DNA from: Grammothele lineata
Lineage: Eukaryota; Basidiomycota; Agaricomycetes; Polyporales; Polyporaceae
Reading direction: 5' to 3'
Assembly (NCBI GenBank): GCA_002150815.3
Contig: NDFF03000247.1
Span: 1-64,000, forward strand
DNA length: 64,000 nucleotides
The notes under the pieces were generated by a model. That model was given only the letters and a program-made list of their open reading frames with translations, made no database searches and was not told the origin of the DNA. Positions 48,081 to 60,506 of the stretch are shown in pieces. Made by a program: the position numbers and the translations under genes. Each line of letters begins with the position of its first letter. The first letter of the stretch is position 1.

Positions 48081-48475
48081 AAATTCCAATCCGATATTCA
48101 CCGTATACAGATTCGATTGGTTGGTTTTACAAGTGGAGAAACTAGACGGATAGACGTGGTGTCTGGCGCAGCGCTTGTGCCCTTGAAGGAATAGGAATAG
48201 TGTGGAATGTATCTTTAGTAACGTGCATCCCGAACCGCGGATCCAAATGTAGCGATATCGTCACATCGAAGGATGCACTTTAAGACCGTTGGCCAACGAC
48301 TATCTTGGGAAAAGTTAATCGTATGGTGCGACATATCGAATAGCATACGAAATTAGCACTGAAACGGTACATGATCGAACGAACATACTAATAACAAGTA
48401 GTAATTTACAGCTATAGACACAGCCCATTGTCCATGGATGCCTCCTCGCATCTGCACATCTGTAAGCGCTCATGC
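48081..48475. other. Convergent 3' region, no gene
   Basis: Downstream of both PFK2/FBP2 and the Yta7-like gene. AT-richer than the flanking exons, with possible polyadenylation signals. No coding feature is supported. Confidence 0.5.
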
Positions 48476-51400
48476 TCACGCTCGCGGAGATTCAGCATCC
48501 ATGTCGTCCATCGCGGCCTCCTCGACGAATGTCTCTGCTTCCCTCTTCAGCTCCCTCAGCATGTCACTCCGATCCCAGTCTTGCCTACGCCGCCACACCA
48601 GACCCAAACACGTCGCCCGCAATTGTTCTAGTTGTTCGACATTGAGTTCGCGAGTTGCGTCTCGTAGGTAGTTCCCCAAGTCTGTCAGCGCATCTTCATC
48701 GAGATAGAAGTCGGGAAGAGGAGGCGTTGGTGACCGCTCAACATCCATCGGCTGGGTGACGACCGGAGATTCCACTGCGGGCTCCGTCGACTGGGTGTTC
48801 ATGGGATCGTCAAGAATGACTTGCGCACCCGCTGAGTGTCCTGTTCCGTCGGCTGGTGAAGTACTACCTGGCTGAGAGGCAGGAGGTGTGGACGAGGGAC
48901 CAAATGGGTTGTCCGGCGGGTCGATAGGCATGCTGTGGCGGTGGTCTACCGGCGACGCGGGGTTCAGGAGTGAGGGGTCGAAACCGCTTCTATGCGGCTC
49001 GGGATCACGAACGGGCTCGGCCTCAGGAGCCGAATGAAGCTTTGGAGGATCAGGAGCGGGCTGGACATCGTCAGCGAAGCGGACGCTCATCGAGCGGCCG
49101 CCGGCCGTCGGTGACAGTGGCGAAACCCCAGATGGACCCTGCTCGCTTTCCGCCTGGACGTTGCCTCCGCTCTCCGTACGGACCTTCTTCGCATTGCGCT
49201 CGCCGTTCTCGTCCTCGGACGGAGTCGTCTCTGCGCCGTTCGAACGCTGCCGCTTGAGCCTGCGTTCGAGCAGGAGGGGATCCGTGATGGGCAAATCCAA
49301 CACCTCTCCGTTATTGCGTAAGCTACGACGAGTACCGGGGGCGTAGGCCCCATTCTGTGCGGCCGCCTGTTGCTCCTGTTCGGCACGCTCCTTGTCCTTT
49401 TGCTTTCGGAACTCCTCTCGGCGTTTGCGTTCGCGCCCTGCCATCCGTTCACATTCTAAGCGGAACTGAGGGTCGAAATCCTGTATGCTAACTTCGGCAG
49501 CTGTGAGCATGGCTTGTGCGCGGTACAACCGTTCAGGATCCTGGCTGGCCCGCACGTGAGCATTGTGCACGATCTTGCGGAGGTCGTCCAGGAGGTCTTC
49601 TGGCGTCAGGTATCGATCCCTGTACAGCTCGGTGTTCATACGTTCGAGGTCCATCTCGAATAGAGGAGGCTCTTGCACGAGTTGTTCCTGTATTTGCATC
49701 GGTTCGGGGATAGCTTCGACCGATTGCGCATGTGTCTCGTCCACAATTTCAGTGACACCGTTAGGCCCGTTACGGATTTCAACGGTGGCGGAGACAACTT
49801 GAACTTGAACAGGACGTGGTGCGTTGAAATCATAATTATATTCCTCCTGAGACGAATGGTTAGCGGCATTCTCGTCAGGAAAGTATGAAAACATACAGAA
49901 GCGCTCTTCGTGAACCGTTTGAACTTCCTCTTGAGTTCGCTGACAATGGGGCCAAGGCGGTACTTTAGTAGCGTAATGACGCGCTGGTCGTTCGCCTCCT
50001 GCATGGCAAGTTCTGCTTGTGTTAGCTGACGCGGCTCCAAAGGTGGCGCAATGGGAAGCTCCTCCAGCACTCGCTTCTTGCGTTTGATGCCGTCCGGAAA
50101 ATGGTTGGGTGGCCGGCGTACGTCTTGCAAGAGGCCATCGAAGAAGGCTTCCCTCTGGGATGACGTCGGACGGACGAGTGCGACACGGTTCTCTCGGATG
50201 GACCCAAACCATTGACGAACGTCACGAGGCAGCCGCAAGAAATCCCCATCAACAACAGCGAGGAGTAATACAGGGTCGGTTGGTGCGAGGGTATCCAACA
50301 TAGCGCGCACAGTTGTTCGTGCCGTCTCCGAAACCGCGGAGCACCATCCAAGCAAGGAGGGAATATAGACAACGGAAGGCTGATGACGTTTCGCCTCTAC
50401 GAACAACTGCACAATTGCAGCTTCGGGGCTCTATATAACACATTAGAACGGGATTTCCGCAAATGGCATTGGACGCACTCTAGTCGAATCGCTCATAAGC
50501 GCACCGAGATCCAAGCTCTGGATGTGATAGCCTTCGAGATGGTGGAGGGCTGCCGCAGCCACATAGCCATGCCCCATGCCTACGGTTCCATGAAGCAAAA
50601 CCCTCGGACGGTAGATGCGCAACGTCTCCATGGATTGCATCATGAGTTCGCGCTCTAAAGCGCCTTCAGAACCCTCGTCTTCCCACTCGGCCTCTTCCAG
50701 AGCGGTACGTTTCTTGCTCACAGGGAGAACTTTCGCGATGACTTCTTTTATCTTCTCCAACGGCTCTTGGAGCAGAGGGATTAACTGTGTTGGGAGGGGG
50801 GAAGCGGCAGAAGAAACCGAGCGGGCAGATGAAGGAACAAGCTCTAGAAGACTTCAATGAGTGATACGCCGGGAGGTTCTGACCACCGGACTCACTCTTA
50901 ACAGAGATCATAAAGTCCCTAAGCTCCACTTCAATCGTCTCGGGTTTGAGAAGCAAGCGGTCATTCGACTTGTAGATCTGAGGGTAGCGGCGCTGGACTG
51001 CATTGAGTGCAGCCTCCGTGCACAAAGCCTATGACGACGGACATATTCAACAAAGAAACATGGGAAAATGTTGGCACACTGACCCGCATGTCGGCACCGC
51101 CATACCCTTTCGTCAACTTAGCCAAGCCCTTCACATTCTCATCGCCCTTATCGCCTTCCCAACCGGCCCACTTCTTCGTCATAATCCGAAGAATCTTCTC
51201 CCTGGCCTCGAGACCGGGAAGCGGGAAATAGAACTCCCTGTCAAAACGCCCTGGACGACGGAGCGCAGGGTCGATGGCGTCCGGTCGGTTGGTCGCACCA
51301 ATCACGACCACTTGTCCACGTCCGTCCATGCCGTCCATTAGGGCCAGAAGAGTTGAAACGATTGAGGCGTGGATTTGATCTTGTTTCGAGGATCGAACAG

Positions 51401-53407
51401 GAGCAAGGCCGTCAATCTCATCGAAAAAGATGATGCTAGGTTGCTGATTGCGAGCCTCCTCGAAGAGTAGTCGGAGTTGACGCTCAGCTTCGCCAACCCA
51501 TTTGGACAGGCAGTCGGCACCCTTGCGCATGAAGAAGGCTATAATTCGCTTGCATGAGCACTGTACCATTTAAATTGACGCAAAGAAACATACATATGCC
51601 TTTCCCATTGGACCTACAACTTGCTGCCAGCGCGCGCGCAAGCAGGGTCTTACCGGTACCCGGTGGACCGTGGAACAACACGCCACGAGGAGGCGTAAGA
51701 TTGAACCGTTGAAACACTTCAGGATACAGCAACGGGAGTAGAGTCATCTCCTTCAGTGAATTAATGTCTATAGAGATAGTATCAGAACCAACAGCACACG
51801 AGCATCTGCGTGGTACGCACGGTCTTCTAGACCTCCAACCTCGTCGAATGTGACGTTCTGATTGACACCGAGAGGATCCGCGTCGGCGAGCGCTGTTCAA
51901 GCATTAAAAGTTGTAACCTTACACAACATCATAGACGCACCTGCATCCCCGACCTTCCCAAGGTTGGAAGGGGTTCCTGCCGCCGCAGCGAGATCCCCAG
52001 GGAGAAACCCACCGCCGGTGCCCGCCCCACCCGCAAAAACACCACCACCTGGACCACCAATACCTCCGAAAGGCTTCCTAGGTGTGCGCGTGACATGGTC
52101 TGAGTCCTATTATGTTGTGAGATATGTTTGGCGAGGAACCATACGGCGACACATACAGAATCATCTCCAGGAGCACCCATCCACCTGCTCAATTCTGCGC
52201 CGGTGGCACTCCACCCAGGAGGCTTCGGTCGGTTTGAACGGCCATGACTGCGAGAAGCACCAGCTCGAGGTTTGGGAGGGGGACGCATCTCTTCCAAAGG
52301 GGGCGGAATGGCGTAGTTGATCTTGGCCCTTCGTCGCAGAGAGTACGGTTTACCATCTTGCTCGGGTTCAGCATCCATGTCTACTTCTGCGTCGCCATCC
52401 GCGTCCGCGTCCACCTCAATCTCAGGTTCTGGAGATGTCGCCGGGGCCTCATCTAACGACCCGTCGCCATCAGCCGAACCGGAAGAGGGCTCATCCACAT
52501 AGCCATCTTCGTCCTCTTCATCACGGGCACTCGAGCGAGTGCGACGAGTGGACAGTCTGCTACGCGTCGTTCGTGAGGAGGACGCTTGCGGTTGCGAGCG
52601 GCCGTTCGAACGACGCGTGAGACGCCCGCCATTCGCTTGCCCGTTGGCGGCCTTACTCCTGTTACGAGTGGGATAACGACCCATCTTGGCTTCGCCGTCT
52701 TCATCATCACTTTGGATGAAGCCATTCAGGTTGTTGGCGTGACCGCGATTGCGATTGCGTCGAAGACGATAACGACCGCCCGTCTCCTCTTCCTCCTCAT
52801 CTTCATTCTGATCGGGAGACAGAGCCTTACTCTTCCCTTTGGGAGAAATGACGTCGATGGGATCATCCTCGCTCTCAGACTCCCTGTAGGATTTCTTTTG
52901 GACTCGGCGACCCCGGGAAGAAAGGCCGAACTGAGCCGGTTCTGCGCCTCCTTCCCCTTCTCCCTCTGCCTCGTCAGGGGCTTGATTCTCTTCCGCCTCC
53001 ATGGACGCGTTGCTTTGCTGATATTCGGAACCAGACGCGGTAGGACTGCTAGGTTGGTGACGCGATGCGCCGCGAGTGACAGGCATGTCTTGTGGTATTT
53101 TGAATCTGATACGCAAACTCGCAGGGGATGGGAGACCTGCGGCAATGGGCGGGGCAGCTTCTGAGGAATGAGGTTGGCTTTGATAGTATTGTTGGGGGAC
53201 AGACTGGTTCGACGGCTGAGAGGGAACGTAGCCGCCGTAGTCGTAAGACCGGGGTTGTCCGACGGAGGGCTGGTGTAGGTACTGGTATGACGGGTCAATA
53301 AGATCCTGAGGGACGAGATTGCCGAGAGGAGGCTGTTGTGGCTGAAGATCGTGGACGTTGTCTGGAAAGTCGGGAGTTCCGCCCGGGAAGTTGAAGGGGG
53401 TGTTCAT
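48476..53407 (-). CDS. YTA7: AAA-ATPase bromodomain chromatin factor, Yta7/ATAD2/Abo1
   Basis: Nuclear ATPase that handles histone H3-H4 and nucleosome density. ATG 53407 starts MNTPFNFPGGTPDF. The N-terminal third is disordered, highly charged and full of S/T phosphosites and RRTRSSARDEEDEDG-type stretches, then YSLRRRAKINYAIPPP. AAA1 follows: NVTFDEVGGLEDHI, Walker A GPPGTGKTLLARALA, KGADCLSKWVGEAERQLR, Walker B IIFFDEIDGLAP, second region of homology GATNRPDAIDPALRRPGRFD. AAA2 is degenerate (LLHGTVGMGHGYVAAA; no GKT), as is usual in this family. The bromodomain-like region lies around YRDRYLTPEDLLDDLRKIVHNA, and the C-terminal 300 residues are again acidic and disordered. The stop is TGA 48478-48476. 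About eight short introns. Confidence 0.92.
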
Positions 53408-54181
53408 ACGATCGAAGCTGTGCGTTGACAACTTCGACCGGGCTTTCGTACGGGGTGCGGAAGAACGACAATGCGCACGCGAGGACTGTGCTGGCGCGTG
53501 TAGACTCTGGGGCGCGATGTGCGGGCGAGGGCGAGGAGAAGGAGCAAGGGGCAAAGCGAGAGGCGACGGAAGATGGCCGTTTGTCCTGGACGCGGCAAGC
53601 GCCGGGAGACGGCGGCGTTTGGCGCTGTTTGCGCTTGTGGCGATGCGGGCTCAGCACGCGCTCACCGTCCGCCCGAGCTCGTCCCGCCCAGGAGAGCGTC
53701 CGAGTCCGCAGACAGACGGCAGCATCGTGTCCCCCGCCGACAGCCATCACGGCGCTGCGTACCCTCCAACATATGTCTATCTTCTTCCCCAAGCGGATGC
53801 AACATACCATATGTGTCCTGTGTATCTTCCACTTCTCCGCTTATCGCAGGCGGAGTGGGACATCTCCTCCTCCTCCTACCCTCCCATCCGAAAATCTCCC
53901 CGCCGGTTGGACGTCGACAGGATGAAGTCGTTTGCGAGGAATTGACCATGTCGACGAACAGTCTGTTAATTTGTGGATAACAAACGGCAGGAAAAACAGC
54001 GCAACTGAGGCCCAGGACAGACAGCGCCACGAGAGGGCATAATGGGAAGTCCAGGTGGATGTACAAAGCAAAAAAGCGAACGAACGTCGCGCACAACGGT
54101 GCCCTCGACGCCCGGAAGGTTCACCGGCTGTTATCAGACTCCTACCCAACCGCCGCTTCTGCCCTCTCCCAAACACAGATA
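53408..54181. other. Upstream region of the Yta7-like gene
   Basis: No supported gene. GC-rich near 53410-53780 with overlapping open frames on both strands but no domain. It contains the promoter of the Yta7-like gene. Confidence 0.4.
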
Positions 54182-54363
54182 TGCCGTTACTCAGACAGGC
54201 TCCGCTTCAAACTCCGCCATATCCGCAGCGCATGCTCGCCAGGCTACTGGAGTCCGATCTCCCAATTCCTACTGCCGTTGCAGCTTTTTCTCTGAAAACT
54301 CGTAATGCAGTGGCCTTCGTACACGATTTAGCGATACAGCGAGGGTTGTTATCGGGGATTTGA
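54182..54363 (+). CDS. Possible small protein, unknown
   Basis: A 60-codon frame from ATG 54182 to TGA 54361-54363 reads MPLLRQAPLQTPPYPQRML, then a helical, evenly mixed segment (AVAAFSLKTRNAVAFVHDLA) and ends in RGLLSGI. The amphipathic composition is more protein-like than the surrounding frames, but I recognise no family and cannot exclude that it is a chance frame. The opposite strand is also open over this stretch. No intron is needed. Confidence 0.25.
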
Positions 54364-54608
54364 CCGCTTTCGTAGGCGGCTAGTCTCACTTGGCGGGAGT
54401 GCTCAATTAGGCATCTTCTCACGCCACAGAATCCTCTCCACTCAACATTCAACCGCCAGCACTCGAATAACTCGAGCACTGTCACTACAGTAAACTCAAC
54501 TGTCCTGAACGCAAGTCGGGACCAACGCTGATCCAAAAACTGAGCAGCATTATCAGGAATCCAGTCCTCTGGAATTGCTTCTCCAGCAGGCATCCGTCTC
54601 GTCATACC

Positions 54609-56464
54609 ATGTCCCCACAGCGAGGTCTGTACCCGATCATGTAGGTAATGCTTCCTGCTCAAGTACTCATGGTCACCTTCTCTTCCCTGCAGAATCCAAG
54701 AAGCGCTCGGCAGCTCACTTAGACCAGGATCAGCCTAGCTCGTCTGCTAAATCTCAAAAACGTCAGTGGCAATGCCAGTAGTCTGGAACGACACTGATGT
54801 AATTAATACTTTAGTTTTCCCAATCTTTGAGAAGCCAAGTGCGACCTCATCCGACCCCACCGCATTCCGATGGGTTTCTCCGTCACTCGGGCTTAAACGT
54901 TCTTGTCTTTATGGTATTAGTGGTCATCCACAAGTCGCATCCAAGGTGGCTGCTTTCGACTTAGACGGCTGTCTCATTCAATCGTCGTTCCCGAAGAAGG
55001 GTGCGCCCCCCAAGTTCGAGTGGTGGCGCAAGAGCGTCCCCACAAAGCTCAAGCAGGTGCATGAAGAGGGGTCAGTGGTCGGTCTCTTGAGACAGTTTCA
55101 CACTTACCTCATAGTCAATAGATATTCTATCGTGATCCTAACGAACCAGGCTCTCCGCACCACCACACTTATTAACGAATGGAAGAAGAAAATCCCGCTC
55201 ATCGCTGCTGCAGTTCGTTGTCGAATTTCTCCGTTCGCTTCAAGCAGCTAATGTTGTCCTTAGCTCCCTAACATCCCATTTCGTATATTTGCTGCCACGG
55301 AAAAGGACAGCTACCGTAAACCGATACCTGGGATGTGGTACGAGCTGGACCGTATTTTTGCGGGAGAAGGAGTGCGGATAGGTATACCAATCCTCGAATC
55401 CGTCGATGATACAACAGCTTACATACTGTGCAGACATTCAAAATTCCTTCTTCGTGGGTGACGCGGCCGGACGTCCAAACGACCACTCTTCAACGGATCG
55501 CAAGCTCGCGCTCAATGTTGGCGTGCCATTTTATACCCCCGAGGTAAGCGTGCCGCCACCACCAGGGCCAGCGACTTGCTCATTTATATCTATCTCTGAG
55601 GAATACTTTTTGAATCTTCCGGCTGCGGCTTACACCTTGCCCGGGTTCCACGTGTCGAGTCTACCCGCAGATGGTTATTCTTCAGTCGTTGTCTTTGAGA
55701 CCAACTGCTCACCACCCCCATGCTAGTGCCTCGCCTTGTTCCTCCTGAACCGCCGCTTGTTCCCGCTCCCGAATCACCTGAAGTAGTACTTTTCGTTGGA
55801 TTCCCTGCACTTGGCAAGTCGTCGTTCTTTCGGAAGCATTTTGCCCCCGCCGGTTACGCGCATATCAACCAAGACAAGCTCAAGACACGTGAAAAATGTG
55901 TCAAAGCAGCCGGAGAAGCCTTGAAGGGCAAACAGAGTGTTGTTATCGGTGAGGACAACCTTTTTACTTTACCAACCACATACGGCGTTCTCAACCTTTC
56001 ATACAGATAACACCAACCGCGATTCGCAAACACGCAGGTACTACATTGACCTTGCGAAGGCGCACAAAGTACCTATCAGGTAGCGTTGGCATGGATTTAC
56101 AATGGTATCTGAAGTAAGCGCAGTTGACGAGTGCCCATGGAACAGATGCATCTATTTCACCGGTTCGATGGAATTGGCCTGGCACAACAATTTGTACCGA
56201 GCGTTCAACCTACCGCCTTCCGTGTTGTCAACTGAGGTAAATGCACGCCGTCTTGCCAGCATCTCTGCTGTAAATTATTGATATTTGTGGCAGCAGAAAC
56301 GGGATTTCCTGCCATACTCCGCATTCTCAAGTTATCGTACCTCTTTCGAGGAGCCCTCCACAGGCGAGGGCTATTCGGAAGTACGCAAAGTGAACTGGGT
56401 GTTTGACGGAGATGATGAGGCAAGGCGACGTTGGGGCATGTGGTTGCAAGTCGATGGCAAGTAG
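54609..56464 (+). CDS. PNK1: Polynucleotide kinase 3'-phosphatase
   Basis: DNA-end repair enzyme: removes 3'-phosphate and phosphorylates 5'-OH at strand breaks. Exon 1 is 16 nt (54609-54624), joining in frame to 54693 (MSPQRESKKRSAAHL). The phosphatase half has the HAD motif I AAFDLDGCLIQS, then FEWWRKSVP, YSIVILTNQA, FRIFAATEKDSYRKP and FFVGDAAGRPNDHSSTDRK. The kinase half has P-loop FVGFPALGKSSFFRKHF, YAHINQDKLKTREKCV and VVIDNTNRD (spliced). No FHA domain is present, as in other fungal Pnk1. The stop is TAG 56462-56464. It converges with the PITH gene 144 bp away. Intron boundaries in the middle, such as 55216-55264 and 55545-55600, were placed approximately. Confidence 0.92.
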
Positions 56465-56608
56465 GCCCACCGGCTGTTCCTCATCATCGCATCGACTAGA
56501 CAGGGCGCGGCCCTGCGAAGGGACCCCGCCCCCGCTACTGCCGGAATTACATACTCTCTACACGATACGATACACTGTTGATGCCATCGTTATTAATTCC
56601 GATTCAAA

Positions 56609-57428
56609 TTACTCGTCTTCGACTTTCTTGAGTCCGCTCACGTCCCTTGTCCCCCTATAAATGAAACCGTTAGTATCCGGATACCGAAGAGTTGATACTG
56701 ACGAGCACTCACATCAGCGGCGTCCCGAATATATCGATCGCGTCAATACGCGTCTCATCTTCACCATTCTGGTTTGAGACCACAAATATCTACGGAGTAA
56801 TTCTTAGTATTCGATATTTGGACGCCACGCAGTAGACTGAGAGACGTCGTGGACACAGAATCAATGCATATCGAGAGAACGCACTCACATGCAGACTATT
56901 GATTGACTGGAACCGTACGAATCGCAATGGGACCTTCTTTCCCTCGCGCACATCCTCCTCCGAGAGCTCAATCTCCTGCACGACTGCTTGTTGCTCCTCT
57001 GCGTCCTCGAAGCTCACCGACGGCCGGTTGATGAGCAAGCGAATTAATTTGGGGCCCTGAGCAGCATTCGCTGTTTGTAAAGCAATCGCACGAATCTTCA
57101 CTGTTTGATTGAACTATACGGTTAGCCGAGATTAGTTGGCCCATGGACCATGGTAAGATGTCCCCGTCACCGCAGACGACAAAGGGAACGTGGCGGGCTT
57201 ACTGGGATGTTGAGTAGGAGTTGCTCATCGGCATCGCTGAGCACGTATGCGATTCCCGTGTTCTTTTTCTTGTCAGCGACTATGGACTTGAGCGTGTGTT
57301 CGGGAGATTCGTTAAGACAGTTGAGCTGCAAAACATCGAGGCATTCCAGTAGCGATGTCTGCCCACGGTGCTGGGTCAACGCCACTAGAGGAACGGTCGT
57401 CGACGGGTCTCACTTCTGCGTCAGCCAT
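56609..57428 (-). CDS. PITH-domain protein (TXNL1 C-terminal-like), stand-alone
   Basis: The PITH domain interacts with the proteasome in thioredoxin-like protein 1. Here it stands alone, without a thioredoxin domain. ATG 57428 opens a 15-nt exon (MADAE), then a 43-bp intron (GTGAGA, acceptor CCCAG 57371), then HRGQTSLLECLDVLQLNCLNES. Further exons give DADEQLLLNIPFNQTVKIRAIALQ, GPKLIRLLINRPSVSFEDAEE, IELSEEDVREGKKVPLRFVRFQSINSLHIFVVSNQNGEDETRID and IDIFGTPLMGTRDVSGL. This order is the complete PITH barrel. The last exon ends at TAA 56611-56609. The short first exon is inferred: it is the only in-frame ATG solution found. Confidence 0.87.
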
Positions 57429-57669
57429 TTCTTGATTACGGACACGGAAGAACAGAGACGCGCTGGGTGGGGAGCGAGATGGTATCGGTGTTGGATTAAG
57501 AGAGACAAGAAGTACAAGCTCGTACGGTATGCAGACTCGTGAGAAATTATGTCAGAGTGAGAGGCACCAAGGCAGACGAAGACGAAATACAGCAGGGACC
57601 ACAAGTAACGGACACATCCGGCCTCTCGCTCCACATACGTCCAATCGCGAGATATACAATCCACATCCG

Positions 57670-60123
57670 CTATACAATCACACATTCATCCTTCGCGTCC
57701 TGACGCGTCGGCCGTGCCATGTTCGCCCGCTTGTTTCCGTTGCGCTTCATCTCCGTCAGGCGGTTCATCGCCCTCTTGTTTCCTTGCGCTAGAACGTCCA
57801 CAGTTAGTAATGGCTTTGAATCTGAGACCAACGTACGGCTCTACTAACCTGCTGCGCGCATGTACCACCGCTTTGCGAACTCAACGTCCTGCTTGACACC
57901 GATGCCAACCTCCGCGTAGTAACCAACTGCGTACTCGGCCTTGCTCAATCCCTTGTTCGCTGCCCTCCTCGCCCACAGATATGCCTCCGAGTCGCTCTGC
58001 TTCAACACGCCCTCGCTTCCCGTCAGGTACCAACCGCTCAACGCAAGCTCCGCCTCCGCATGTCCTTTCTCCGCCGCCTTTGTGTACCATGCAATCGAGC
58101 GCCTTGGATCGACCGGACACGTCAACGAACCGTACTCGAACGCTTGTCCAAGTTTGAACTGCGAGTGCGTATAGCCCAAGTGACCGGCACGCTGGTACAT
58201 CTCCCGAGCATAGGCGGGGTCATGCGGGACAACACCATTGTTGGGGTTCTCGTAGAGCATCGCGAGCTCGTGTAATGCGTGCGGGTTTTCCTCGTCTGCC
58301 TGCTCTGCGGCGCGCCGTAACCAGCCAATGGCCTCACGGGGGTTTGGGGGCTGCTTGAGCAACCCGCGCAACAGAATGACACCAAGCTTGTACATGGCAG
58401 CTGTGTCTCCCAGAGATGCGGCCTTACGGTAGAACGCTGCGGCACGTTGGGGGTCTGCTCGTGTGCCAGCACCGATTTCGTTGCAAACGGCTACACGGTA
58501 ACACGCCGCAGCGTGATTCTGCTTTGCGGCTTGCAGGTAGAGGTGGTATGCGCGTTCGTGGTCGACTTGGAGACCTAGCATGCCCGTACCATGACAATTC
58601 GCGAGGAAGAACTGAGCCTCGTCGTACGGCTGCCCTTGAGTGGCGAGCTTGCGAATAACTTTCAGAGACTCCTGGATGAGGGTATCGCGATATTTCCGAA
58701 GCCCACGTTGGTCCTTCGCATCCGCACCAATCTTCTTCGCGGCGTCGATGAGGTATTTCGCATAGAGGAAGTGCGCTTCGGGATCCGGATCGTCTTTGAT
58801 ACGTTGGCGGTACTGGTCAATGTACTCTTTCGTGTACGGCGGAGCGCTCAGGTCGATGGCTTTGGACTTCTGCGTGCGAAGGTTCACTGAGGCAGTGGTT
58901 TCCGATCGTTGCAACCGAGGACGAGTCATCTCAAAGTCAGAGTCCTCTGGAGGAGGCATGGGAGGGACTGTTTGGAACGAAGACGCATTGGAAGGACCTC
59001 GTGACAGGCTTGACTGAGATCCTGACGGGTAGCCGGGACCACCCTGGTAGGGCCCGGGCCCCAAGTATGGCCCAGACTGACTGGGAGGGATGGGAGGGCC
59101 ATAGTTCTGTGGGGTATACGGAGAAGGAGTGGGTCCTGGAGCGGGATATGGCGACTGCGACGGCCCTGGGGGAGGATAAGGAGTGCCAGGACCAGGAGGA
59201 TACGGATTTTGCATCATGGGTCCCGGAGGAGCTCCGCCTGGGGGAGGCCCCATACCGAGGACGTCTGAGGCGGCAGCATAGAGATGATTGTTGTTGAATT
59301 CCGGCTGAGGCGGTCCAGGATTAAAAGGAGGCTGCCCATGACCGTGCCAACTACCAGGCTGAGGCGTCCATCCCCTGGTGGGTGGCCCGGGCTGATTGGG
59401 TTGGTACATAGCGGCCGGATCTTCGTAGGAGTAGAGACTGACGAGGTCTCCGTCGGCTTCTTGACCATCGCTATAGAAACTAGTATTGCCACTACCACCC
59501 GAACGGATGGAAGGCGAGCGACCATCGTCTATGCGTCCTGGCGGCTGGCGTCGCATATACTGATCGGGAGATGTTGGAAGCCCCATGGGGGGTGCCATGC
59601 GTTGCGGAGACTGCATGGACTGCATGGATCGCATGGACATGGACGTGCCTGCGCGGGGGATGGGGTCTCCAAGTGGGGGGCCGTGACCAGGAGGTCCGCG
59701 CTGACCGAGAGACATGCTACCAAACTGATCTGCCAGTCCATTGGGGTTGAACTGCTGAGAAGGAAGCGGTGGAACGGTGTCGTGCTCTCCGTACTCGTTC
59801 GGAGGCATCTGAGTATGGATCGCAGGGACAGACCGGTTTTGGTGACGCATGAGAGGAGGGCCCACTGGACCGACAAAGACCGGATATCGCGATGGGAGGG
59901 ACTATCAGGACGGTGAGGGAGAGGAGAAGTGGGCGGGCTCACTGTTATCCTGCCCGTTGCTGGCACCATTCCACTCTTCGTACGGGGGTACGTCGTAGTC
60001 CGCAGGGACAGTTTGAGATCTATGCGGGACATGGTTCCAGTGTTCGCTGTCCGGAGGCAGTCCTTGGCGACGAGACTGCATGTCCGGCGGGGACGCGGGG
60101 TGGGGTTCCTGCGTATCGGCCAT
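57670..60123 (-). CDS. CHS4: Chitin synthase III activator Chs4/Skt5 with CaaX box
   Basis: Recruits and activates chitin synthase III at growth sites on the plasma membrane. Exons (minus) 60123-59943, 59864-57849 and 57788-57670 give 771 residues. The first 380 residues are Pro/Gly/Gln-rich and disordered (GPPPGGAPPG, YPPPGPSQSPYPAPGP). From KEYIDQYRQRIKDDPDPEAHFLYAKYL onward there are seven or so Sel1-like repeats (ANCHGTGMLG, AVCNEIGAGT, LAMLYENPNNGV, LGQAFEYGS, LSGWYLTGSEG, AVGYYAEVGIGVKQD). The last exon reads GNKRAMNRLTEMKR and ends in CVIV, a CaaX prenylation box as in yeast Skt5. Missing the final 60-bp intron would hide this box and extend the frame wrongly. Lies head-to-tail with the PITH gene. 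Confidence 0.92.
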
Positions 60124-60506
60124 GGCTGCACTGGCGAGGTACTAGAGAGTAATGGCTGGCGCAGCGAGGAGGGCGGGCGAGCGGACGGACGGGAGAAGGT
60201 AGCAAGGGCGCGTGTGGGGAAGATGCGTCGAACGCGGGAGAGGACGTTGCTGGGATCGCTTGAGGAGGTGCACAGCCGATCTTGTCGACGGCACGCTATA
60301 AGGAATACATGCCCCATCTCAATCATTTCTCCGTCATCCCTTCCGCCCGATGTCTTTTCATTCGGCTTTCGGCCATTCACGCAGATGGACAGGAGCATGT
60401 ATTGCGCGCGCCCCAGCTGCTCTCGACGCCGCGCCAACGGTGGCGAGTACCCAACCAAGGAGAAGTGGAAGATATAATAATGATAAGGACCTTATAAGGA
60501 CTCGAG
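60124..60506. promoter_or_regulatory. CHS4 upstream region and KDM2 3' end
   Basis: 383 bp between two minus-strand genes. It should hold the CHS4 promoter. No gene or clear operator was seen. TATA-like AT runs lie near 60470-60495. Confidence 0.4.

Noticed and set aside
54207..54662. Minus-strand frame of about 150 codons divergent from PNK1
   Set aside because: Its plausible ATG (54605) lies 3 bp from the PNK1 start codon, leaving no room for separate promoters. No domain was recognised and the strand opposite is also open. Not fully excluded.
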